This document shows positions 21,283-33,200 of a stretch of DNA of 64,000 nucleotides, piece by piece. Every line of letters starts with the position of its first letter. Position 1 is the first letter of the stretch. The translations under genes and the position numbers were made by a program. Source of the DNA: Enchytraeus crypticus (taxonomy: Eukaryota > Annelida > Clitellata > Enchytraeida > Enchytraeidae); NCBI GenBank assembly GCA_905160935.1, contig CAJHZI010000748.1, forward strand, positions 1 through 64,000, written 5' to 3'. The notes beneath the pieces were generated by a model. That model saw nothing but the letters and a program-made list of their open reading frames with translations, searched no databases and was not told the origin of the DNA.

Positions 21283-24200
21283 GTAAGTTTATGTAAATTT
21301 CTATTTGAATTTGTCCAAAAAATATCAATATGAGCTTGATGCTATGAATTTTACAATATGGGTTAGATGGCCGAATGGATAACAAGCTTGCCTGATAGAC
21401 TGGAGGTCATTGATTTGAATCCCAGCCGGGTATCCTTCTGACGGTATCACTGATTGACGTTAAACTTGGATTTTATCGACTCTTTTCAAATGCTGTAATT
21501 TTTCACATTTAACTAGTTATTTGTTATTTCATTCTACAATAATGTCAACAGTTTCTCTAAATCTGTATAAATAGATTTAATATTGATATGAACTGACTGG
21601 AGCCTGTGGCGATATTGGGTAAGATACTCGACCGCGGATCAGTATGTGCGGGGTTCAACTCCTGGGCTTGCCCATCACTGACATCGCTTTTGAATGAGGA
21701 AACTTACTTTAATATTAGCTTTTTTTTAGCTTTAACTAAATCAATGCACGACTGGTTTCTCTGCAGTACACAGAAGAGAAGCTAGGAGGTGCTGAGCGGA
21801 CAGAATTCGACCCTCAGTTGGATAATCTGTTGCAAAGAGGAGAGAAAACGAAACAATGGACAGAGCAGATACTGAGCCAGACAGAGTCTGTTCTACAGCC
21901 TAATCCTGGTAGGTCAATATTGCTGTCTGTCATAATCATTTCACTGAATCAATCAATCATACATATTGCACAATCATACAGCCTGGACACTTATCAGAAT
22001 TCTCAGAAAGGCATTTATGATAAGTTAACTTGACTGGCCATGTCACTGATTTTATCAGAAGATCAAATCATCATCATCAGTTCCTTGCATTCTGAAGAGA
22101 ACATAGGGTGGCAACATTCCTCCATTCTTTTCTGTCTTCAGCAATCCTCACAGCATCTTCCCATGAAATGTTCATAGTTCTGAAATCTTTGTAGATCGTG
22201 CTGAACCAAGTAGACCTAGAAGCCTAGAAGTACTTGGTTATTACTTCTATCTGTGATCGTCATTGCGCTGATTTGATCTGATCTAATCAGCGACATGGCC
22301 AGTCAAGTTAACTTACCTTATATGCCTTTCTGGGAATTCGGATAGGTGTCCATGCTGTATGATTGTGTAGTGTGTATGATTGATTGATTGATTGATTGAT
22401 CGGAGAATGTGCACTCCACTTCATACAGTTGATTTTTTTTTCCAAGCAGTGTTGCCATGGATCTACTATGACTTGGATATATTGGACGCCAGGTGGTATG
22501 ATATTGATCAATATAAATCAATAATCAGTCAATCAATCAATAAGAATTTAACGGCCGGTCCCTCGCCGTAAGGCAATGTCAGGGACATCTCTTGCAGACT
22601 CTACACAAACAGGCGCCAAAACGCCACACGATGACGACTGAGTACACAGAGACCACAAGGGAAAGCGAGATCAAAACAGTGCAAGTCCAAGATCCAAGGC
22701 AAGCGGGTCAAAATTTAGACCTATGGTAGAATAAAACGTACATGTAGGTTTACCATTGTTTGATCTTGCAAGCGATGGATCAGTGCATCGATATATTGTA
22801 TGGCTCAGACTGACTGATAATACTTGGCATTTGTTAGGTGTGAGAGTGGAGGAATTCCTGTATGAGAAGGTACAAGGCAAGAAGCCTATCAGAATGGTAG
22901 AGGCTGACCTACTGGGGCAGTACATGATCGAGGCAGGAAATGAATTAGGATCAAGCACTGCGTATGGTGAGTTACTCTACAATCTCAGTATAGGAATAAA
23001 TATAATTATGTTTGGGTATTTGATAGGCTTATGCACTATAGTACAGATAATGTTAACGTCAGTTTCCTCACTTGATAGCGATGTCAGTGACGGGCGAGCC
23101 CATGACTTGAATCTCGCACATACTGATCCGCTGTCGAAGATCTTACCGACATCGCCACTAACCTGCGAAGCTTCTACAAACAGTTTCAATTCCCATGTAA
23201 ACGTCTCTAACAGGGATGGTACTTATGTAAACAGAGAAATAAACTGTAAATTTAACTAAAAATTTAACTTTTAATGTCAATAATTATGAATCATTTTACA
23301 ATTATGAAATGCTTCTGTAAATCGATAAATATTGATCCTATTGCCAATTTATGTTGCAGTAGACTGGTATTAGACTAGATAAGCTGAACTCTGTGATTTT
23401 AAACAGCCTTTCTCATTGCACACTGGTTAGAACCGGTCAGACGTGAGATGTGTATTGATAGAGTTTGTTTTGTATCCAGGAAGCACACTGGTTAGAACCG
23501 GTCAGACGCAGCAGAAGTTGGGCCAGGCTAAGAGAGAACTGATTAAATCTGCTACTACTGATTTCTTGCAACCACTGTCTGCCTTTCTCGACAGCGATAT
23601 GAAAACTATACAGGTTCTTTATTTCTTGAAGATAGGCATTAATCTAAACTTTAATGTTAATGTCATATGTTTATTAAACGTTAATGTTAATGTCACATAT
23701 TAAACTAAACGTTAATGTTAATGTCACATGTTAAACTAAATCAATTTTATAAATCAAATCTTTAACAGCCAGACAGTCTCTGGGATGAATTAAATGTAAA
23801 ACTGATTGATGATGTAATTATCTGCTGATAGATTGATTGATCTATATTGATTGAATGATCTAATTGAGAATTGATTGAGTGATTGATTGATTGATTGCTG
23901 ATAGAAAGAGAAGAGAACTCTTGAAACAAAGAGATTGGATCTTGATGCAGCCAAGAGCAAGCTAAAACGTGCCAAGGCTCAGCCTGTCAAGCTTGAGGTG
24001 AGTTTTCACTCAATGTCTTTTTTACATACTGCATCCACTGATCTTACAACAAATATTCTATAGCTATTATAGTTTTAGATATACTACTAACACTCTGTGA
24101 TCCACTTTTTTTTGCGCTCCACTCACTAATCTTGCTGACCCTCCATATTTAATCTTGAACTGACTTTCATGGTACAAGATTTCACGGTGTGGGACATTTT

Positions 24201-27200
24201 AGTTAATAATTTATTTCACCAGCATTTTATAGCTGTGTCATAGTAGAAACCTTCTGGAACATATGTGTCAGCTCGTACCTATCTCACTATCCAGTGACTT
24301 TTTGCATCTGATTCAGTATTTTGCGTAATTTATAATCTAGCGAACAGTATGTCTCTTCTTTTCACAGATGTCGCTTATGTTACCTTGTGTGGATACTGGG
24401 CGAATTTTAGTGCTAAATACTGGGATTTAAATGTTCAAAATTGATTTTAAATAGCAAAATATGTAGTAATTGTAAAATAACGTTTGTTTCTAACTGTTTT
24501 GGCAGCATATAGCTAATTAAGTCTATTTTACTAACAGTTATTTAAGTCTATTTTAGTGGCTGCTTACTCAATTTGATGGTTTTTCTGTTCTAGTCTAAGT
24601 GATTAGATTAGGTTTAAATGAATTGAAAACAATAAATCATAAGTAAACCTCACTAGTACTTGATGTGGTCCGAAACCGAACCTGTCACTAGGTACATTTG
24701 CTTTTATTTTCAATGATTTCAAATTTTCCACTGAGTCTAGAGTGTTGCAGTTAACATTTTTATGATAATTTTCTACTAAAAGTGTACCACTACTGTAGAG
24801 AAGAGTCTAACTTGGTGATTAAACTTTGCTGAGAACATGAAATGTCCTTTGCTGACATTTATGACGTCATTTAAGAGTGAGGGTGTGGTTGTAAGATCAT
24901 TATTATTACATTTATTATTTTACTTTTATATGTGACATGTCGATGTTACATGACACAACAGGGGGACGATTTGGTAGAGAAAGTAAGTGTTTTTATGCAC
25001 AATTGACTCTATACATTTTTTGTTTTATTTCTTTCTTTATAGTACATTTTATTTTGTCTAGCTGCTTGTGCTTATCAATATAAATTTTAGTGAATTATAA
25101 CTGGTCATAGTCCCTATCTATAGTCTCAATTTGTTATTTTATGTTTTACTGTTGGTTTGTGACTTGTGCGATTTATCTGCGCTTTGTAGTAAATTAAGAG
25201 CTTGTTAATTAAATAAGTACTTTCCTATTGGCTTTATAGTCTAAGCTATTAGAAATTTATATTAACTAAATTTAAAAATTAAAGTATTTAATTTTAAATT
25301 AATTAAATTTAAAACTACGTTCTCTGCATGCCGCAATGACTGATTTTCACTGTATACTTATTTACATGTCTACTTTGGTAATCAAATTTTTTAGTTGTAA
25401 TATATAATATAATATATATTTGTTTATTTCAATGATATATGACACACACTCAGAAATTATTCAAGTAGAATAGCAAATACAATAACTGTTCAACACATTA
25501 TAATTAATTGCAATAAAGTGACTAAGTCAGGCTACTTCACTAAATGGAGCATCATGACCTTTTTTATTCAATAAGAAATTTACAAATAGTAATATATTCA
25601 ATAAGAACATTACAAATAGTAATATATTCAATAAGAACATTACAAATAGTAATATATTCAATAAGAACATTACAAATAGTAATATATTCAATAAGAACAT
25701 TACAAATAGTGGCAAAGTCGTTAAGATACTCGACCGTGGATCAGTAGGTGGGGGTTAAAATCCGGGTCTCGCTCGTCACTGACTTCGCTTTCCAGTGAGG
25801 AAACTGACGTTAACCTTAGCTTTACCAGCTTTACCAATGGTAATGTAGTTAATAAGAACATTACAAATAGTAATACCACTAACTGACAATTAGGTAAATT
25901 ATGAACTTGTATATTCTGAGTTACACACATGCAGTCACACAGAGTTTTCTCTTCGTTAGTTAGCGGCTGTAACTCAATTACGTTCTGTTTCTGGCTGCTG
26001 ATTGTTTTTAATTTTTAAATCATATTATTTAGGAAACAAGTATTCTGACTGTTGTTAGTTTGACCAAAATTTATTCTGCTTTTCAGTTTGATCGTTGATA
26101 TTTATTTGTATGATTTTTGTATGATCTGTACGTTTCGTGCTGTACTATTTGAGTGTAACTGAATAAAGCTTTTCGGCAGGATTTATATTTGATTTATTTA
26201 AGTTATGTTATCAAGTTTTAAAAGGGCATTCTTGCCTGAGATATTGCTATTAATCTCTCTTATTAAATCAGTGTTTTCAGGCAGAACTTTGCTTAATTGC
26301 TTCGTCCAATCCTCTACATCTGCTTGTCCAGTTATACGAATTGTTTACAGAATTGTTTACAAATTAGTTTAGACGCAGAGGAAGAGAATGTTTAATGTCA
26401 TGGTAACCTTGTATTTGATAGGAGCCTGTGAGATGGCAAACTATGGTAAATTCTTATTTTACAGCACAATAGTGAAGTAAAACTTGCTACAGAATGCTAG
26501 AGCTATTGTGCTATTAGCTTTTATTATTTTATTATTATATTATTATTATATTATTATTATATTATTGTTATTATTATTTATTAATTTATTATTTATTTAA
26601 TTATTTTAATTATTTTATTATTTATTTTTTGTATAATTTACAGAGTACCACAAATTAGTAGATTTCATGAAGTAACGTAAGCCATTATATTCTGATAGTC
26701 ATATGGAGCATAGATTTATCTACTAGTATTTACAATGTCAGACCCTGCAAAGTACTACCTGTTAACTGCTACAGTTGGTTAAAGTTGACGCTGTTCGTAT
26801 TGTTTGTAGACTGAATCAGAACTAATAATAAATAATAATAAATAATAATAATAATAGTAATAATAATAATAATAATAAATCGATAAGCGAGAGACATCTT
26901 TTCTTTGGCAAAGGCTTTCCATGACTTTGCAAAAATTTCATGCAGTCTGCTTCAACAATTCTTTTAAGCCGTTTGATGACCTCGAGTAGCCGGGCGGCGA
27001 TTCAGCCCGTACTGCTTGAATCGTTTTTATCAAACCCCAGGTTCTTTACACCGGGGTAAAATTAATAAAAAAAAAAAAAAAATAATAAAGGTTTAACGTC
27101 CATTTCCTCATCCAGGGATGATGTCAGTGACGTCAGGATTGTAGTTAATAGTAACTCTGTTCGCATTGTTTGTAGGCGGAGTCAGAACTAAGGATTGTAG

Positions 27201-30200
27201 TTAATAGTAACTCTGTTCGTATTGTTTGTAGGCGGAGTCAGAACTAAGGATTGTAGTTAATAGTAACTTGTTCATATTGTTTGTAGGCGGAGTCAGAACT
27301 AAGGATTGTAGTTAATAGTAACTCTGTTCGTATTGTTTGTAGGCGGAGTCAGAACTAAGGATTGTAGTTAATAGTAACTCTGTTCGTATTGTTTGTAGGC
27401 GGAGTCAGAACTTAGGATTGTAGTTAATAGTAATGCTGTTCGTATTGTTTGTAGGCGGAGTCAGAACTTAGGATTGCCCAGAACGAGTTTGATAGACAGT
27501 GTGAGGTAACGAGGTTATTACTGGAGGGCTTGAATGGCGCCTATGTAAGTAACGTAATATTATAAGTACGCTAATAATCATAACGCTAATAATAAGAACG
27601 CTAATAATAATAATGCTAATAATCATAATGCTAATAATAATAATGCTAATAATAATAATGCTAATAATCATAATGCTAATAATAATAATGCTAATAATAA
27701 TAATGCTAATAATCATAATGCTAATAATAATAATGCTAATAATAATAATGCTAATAATCATAATGCTAATGCTAATAATCATAATGCTAATAATAATGCT
27801 AATAATAATGCTAATAATAATAATGCTAATAATAATAATGCTAATAATCATAATGCTAATAATAATAATGCTAATAATAATAATGCTAATAATCATAATG
27901 CTAATAATAATAATGCTAATAATAATAATGCTAATAATCATAATGCTAATAATAATGCTAATAATAATAATGCTAATAATAATAATGCTAATGATCATAA
28001 TGCTAATAATAGTGCTAATAATAATGCTAATAATAATAATGCTAATAATAATAATGCTAATAATCATAATGCTAATAATCAATAATGCTAATAATAATGC
28101 TAATAATCATAATGCTAATAATAAATGCTAATGCTAATAATAATAATGCTAATAATAATAATGCTAATAATCATAATGCTAATAATAATAATGCTAATAA
28201 TAATAATGCTAATAATCATAATGCTAATAATAATAATGCTAATAATAATAATGCTAATAATCATAATGCTAATAATAATAATGCTAATAATAATAATGCT
28301 AATAATCATAATGCTAATAATAATGCTAATAATAATAATGCTAATAATAATAATGCTAATAATCATAATGCTAATAATAATAATGCTAATAATAATAATG
28401 CTAATAATAATAATGCTAATAATAATAATGCTAATAATCATAATGCTAATAATAGTGCTAATGATAATGCTAATAATCATAATGCTAATAATAGTAATGC
28501 TAATAATAGTAATGTAAGTGATATTTAATAGTCATCATCATCTTCCCTTAAAATTCCAGTCTAACTAGGGATGGGATAATTACATTAATGCTATTAATGC
28601 TAATGATAATAATGCTTATAATATGTAAAGACAGCTCTACTATTAGAAATGCTGATTAATTGTATCTTTTAAAGCTGTTGGTAAAATAGTGGATTTCAAT
28701 TCATTGTTGAATCAATACTGACTCGAGGCCTTAGGTATAGATTCAGTACTGACGCATGATATAATGATGTAGCATGGTATACGTGACAGTGAGATTTGAT
28801 GTTTGACTTTATTCTTGTCTATCCACTCTTCAAATCTCTGATGAGACGTTATTAGGATTAGATTGTACAGGGTAGTGTGTGTACCTTTGACTAATAGACT
28901 GATTGATTGATTGATTGAGACTGATTCACTGATAGTCTGACAGACTGATTGATTGATTGATTGACTGATTGATTGAGATTGATTGACTGATTGACTGATA
29001 GACTGATTGATTGATTGATTGAAACTGATTTACTGATAGACTGACTGATTAACTGATTGATTGATTGACTGATATGCAGATTGACTGACAGACTGATTGA
29101 TTGATTGATTGATTGATAGACTGATTGATTGAGACTGATTTACTGATAGACTGATTGACTGACAGACTGATTGATTGATTGATTGAGACTGATACACTGA
29201 CTGATTGATTTACTGATTGATTGATTGACTGATAGACTTATTGATTGATTGAGTGATTGATTGAGACTGATAGACTGATAGTTTGATTGATTGATTGATT
29301 GACTGATTGATTGATTTATTGATAGACTGATTGACTGATAGACTGATTGATTGATTGAGACTGATTGAGACTGATTAACTGATTGATTGATTAATTGATT
29401 GATTGATGTATGGTTGTGCTGTTTTGCTGTAGACACACCATCAGAGATGTCTACAGGATTTTGTCCAGGCTCAGACTAGCTACTACTCTCAGTGCAATCA
29501 GTACCTGAGAGATCTGCAGAAACAACTCGGCCTGTGAGTCTGTACTGCTTAGCTTAGCTCTGCTTGTACCTAACACTTTCTCCTAAGATTTGACTGGATC
29601 TTAAACTGTGACTTTCTCCTAAGGTTTGACTGGATCTTAAACTGTGACTTTCTCCTAAGATTTGACTGGATCTTAAACTGTGACTTTGTACTAAGATTTG
29701 ACTGGATCTTAAACTGTGACTTTCTCCTAAGATTTGACTGAATCTTAAACTGTGACTTTCTCCTAAGATTTGACTGGATCTTAAACTGTGACTTTGTACT
29801 AAGATATGACTGGATCTTAAACTGTGACATTCTCCTAAGATTTGAACGGATCTTAAACTGTGACTTTGTACTTAGATTTGAACGGACTTTCTCCTAAGAT
29901 TTGACTGGATCTTAAACTGTGACTTTGTACTAAGATTTGAACGGATCTTAAACTGTGACTTTGTACTAAGATTTGAACGGATCTTAAACTGGTACTTAGA
30001 TTTGACTGGATCTTAAACTGTGACTTTGTACTTAGATTTGAACGGATCCTAAACTGTGACTTTGTACTAAGATTTGAACGGATCCTAAAGTGTGACTTTG
30101 TACTTAAGATTTAAACGGATCTTAAACTGTGACTTTCTCCTAAGATTTGACTGGGTCTTAAACTGTGACTTTGTACTTAGATTTGAACGGATCTTAAACT

Positions 30201-33200
30201 GTTAGGATTGACTGATGATATGGTATGGGACAGAGAGGAGTAGAGAAGGTCTATTCGTATTCTGAACCTAGTTAATGGTTAGGATACGAATAGACCAATT
30301 CAATGAAGAAGGTTTCAAGGGAAGATGATGACGATGATGAGTGGATCTTGAACTTTGAGGAATGACAGATGATGTGGCATGGGACAGAGAGGAGTGGAGA
30401 ACGTTTATTCGTATCCTGATCCTAGTTAAACTGGGATTCAAGGGAAGATGATGACGATGATGAGTTGATCTTAGACGTTGCAATTTAAGGTTGACGGTTC
30501 AACTTAGCTAATAACCTTTCTTACACTTGTTTCTGTTGTTGTTATCAGGCTGGCTCTATAATCCTTATCATAGGAGATGTGAGTGAAATTAAAAACTTAA
30601 AAAGTTATTGTATTAAATAGTTGCTTATTGAGTCATATGAATCATTCTTATCTGAAAACTCTCTCAAGATGGTGGTGTCTGCATGTCTGCAGTAAAGCTG
30701 AAAAATATTACTTATGAAATAAATGATGGGCATTTTGTAGTTTTATTCTGTCTTTTTTTGGTAAATACTATGAAACTGTTGCCAAGTTGTTTGTCCACTG
30801 ATTGGTTGAATAACTAATTGATTGACAGCTATATTTATGCTGTGTTGTATGCAGAACTCCGCCCACCACAGACTGTAACTCCGCCCATCAGTCCACTGTT
30901 GTAGACTCTCGTCTCTTCACGCCCAGCTCTGCGAGCAGCTTAGCCGCAGCAGGAAGCTCGAGCGCCGACCAATCAGCGGCGAGCAGCGGTCAAAAAGCGC
31001 GGGTGCTGTATGACTACGATGCAGCAGACATGTCAGAGCTGTCATTAGCTGCCGATGAGGTGAGTCAATCAGTCCATCAATCAATATGTCATTCAATGAA
31101 TCAATCAATCAGTGAATTGGTTAATCAATCGATCAAGCAATCAACCAATATGTCATTCTATCAATAAATAAATCAATCAATCAGTGAATTAGTTAACCAA
31201 TCGATCAAGCAATTAATCAATATGTCATTCTATCAATCAACCAATCAGTGAATTGGTTATTCAATCGATCAAGCAATCCGTCAATTTATTCAGAGACATT
31301 ATGAAAGGAACGGAATCTGAATCATGAATTAGATTGACAGCTGTCAGTAAGTCTGTCAGTCAGCTGACGATTAGATTTACTCGACTCGAAGTGATAGACT
31401 AGAGCCGGAAGAAGCATAGACTGCGTAGTACTCAGTGTATCATTATTATACTCACTGTGACTGTTTCTACAGCTCCTAGTTAGTTATTTTTAATTATGTT
31501 TTTACAGCTCCTAGTTGGTAATTTTTTATTTTATTTGTTTCTGGAGCTCGAAGTAGTTGTCAATATAACTGTTTGTAGAGATTGAAGTCTACAGTTATTT
31601 TGACTGTTTCTGGAGTTCTATGTATTAATATTATGACTATTTTTAAAATTAAAAGTTGTTATGTGTATTATACAACAAATTATGCGTATTATACAACAAC
31701 TTCGCCACTGGCTCCAGCCAGTGGCGAAGTCGGTAAGATACTCGACCGCGGATCAGTTGATGCGGGTTCAAATCCTGGGCTCGCCCGTCACTGACATCGC
31801 TTTCGAGTGAGGAAACTGACGTTAACCTTAGCTTTTTAGCTTTTTTATAAATACTGTTTAATTTCTTAAATTCAGGTTAATTAATTTCTTTTATAGTGTT
31901 TTAATGCATAATAACATTAATTATTCATATATTTCGCTGTGACGGTTGATTTAGGAAATTAGCATCTACTCAAAGTAGACATCTTTATCTGTATAATTGA
32001 TCGGTAAATATGGACAATTAATTAGTAAGATAGTTTCCTAGCTGTTTGTCGGTAGACTTCATTGGGTACTAACTAAGTAACGATAAATTCACTATGAGAA
32101 ATTCTATACTAAAGAAAATCTTAAGAATCTTAGTTTGGTAATAACTTATAATTTCCTTAGATTAAGACAATTTTGTTAAGAACAATTAACACAGTTCTGT
32201 TGTACTTAATTTATTTTATTTTTATTTATCTAATTTTGTATCTCTATTCATCTGGAACTTTACTTGCATGAAGATAAAGCTGCTACCATTTTTACTTAAA
32301 GGGGCACTCGCATGTTATCATAGGGTTGTAGATTTGAAGTAGAACCGCACATTTACTAGGTCTTAGTGCATTATTTGTTTTAATGCATTCTATCAGAATG
32401 TTGTAATTTGATCTCAGTAAAAGTTCAAAAGTAGTGTAATAATAATATTAATATTTATAGTTATAGTAATAATCCTATCTGCACTCAAAGTGACTTTATA
32501 TCTGATGTGACTGCTAACATAAAGAGATTGAATGTTTTGCTTTATTTGATCTCCCTAGTATTTCAAGAATCTGCTGTTCTTGTTATTTTAATCATACGTG
32601 ATTGACGTAGTATTTAATATTAAGAACTCGACGACATTATTTCAGTTCAGACAAGATGACTTATAAGTGTTTACCGTCTGCTTCCTTATTCAAGGGACGT
32701 ATTCTTACGTAAGAGACGTCTAGGTACGTTGCTTATGCAACCTTAGACTTATACTTAATAATAATTTAGTTGAATCATCGTTGTAGGTTAGTTTACCCTA
32801 TCAAACGCTTTCTTCAAATCAGCAAGTATACTTGTCACGATCATTCGCTACACTGTGCTGTGTAGGCTCATGTGAGAATTTACTGTTTGCACTGGCAATA
32901 GAATTTTTATCCTTATATATTTCTTAGATTTTCCCCGTGTTGTGTTTGGGTTGTTTGAAGAATAGATCAACTGGTGACTGTACGTGTCGTAGAAGACGAC
33001 TAAAGCACTAAGATGCAAACCAACGTCAGAAAGTGCATTCGGTTGGTGAGCGCCTAGGCTCCAGAAATTGCTACAGAATTTTCCAAAACAAATGGAGGAG
33101 ATTATATGGGATTGACAGATGATATGGTATGGGACAGAGAGGAGTAGAGAAGGTCTTTTCGTGTCCTGATCTTAGTTTAACTGGGAATAAAGGGAAGATA

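Larger units (their letters stand above)
23998..27059. other. Endophilin-B introns 5-6, mostly unrecognised
   Basis: Apart from the microexon, the 30-bp array, the SINE, ATT microsatellites at 26520-26640 and AAT at 26825-26880, I see nothing nameable. Confidence 0.5.

Noticed and set aside
26422-26445. 24-nt possible microexon (EPVRWQTM) in endophilin-B
   Set aside because: Splice signals (atag / gtaaat) are weak and no family insert is recognised; kept only as a note.
27468-28528. Open frames of up to 204 residues (MLII.. and ANNNN.. types)
   Set aside because: The 15-bp repeat is a multiple of three without stops in several frames on both strands.
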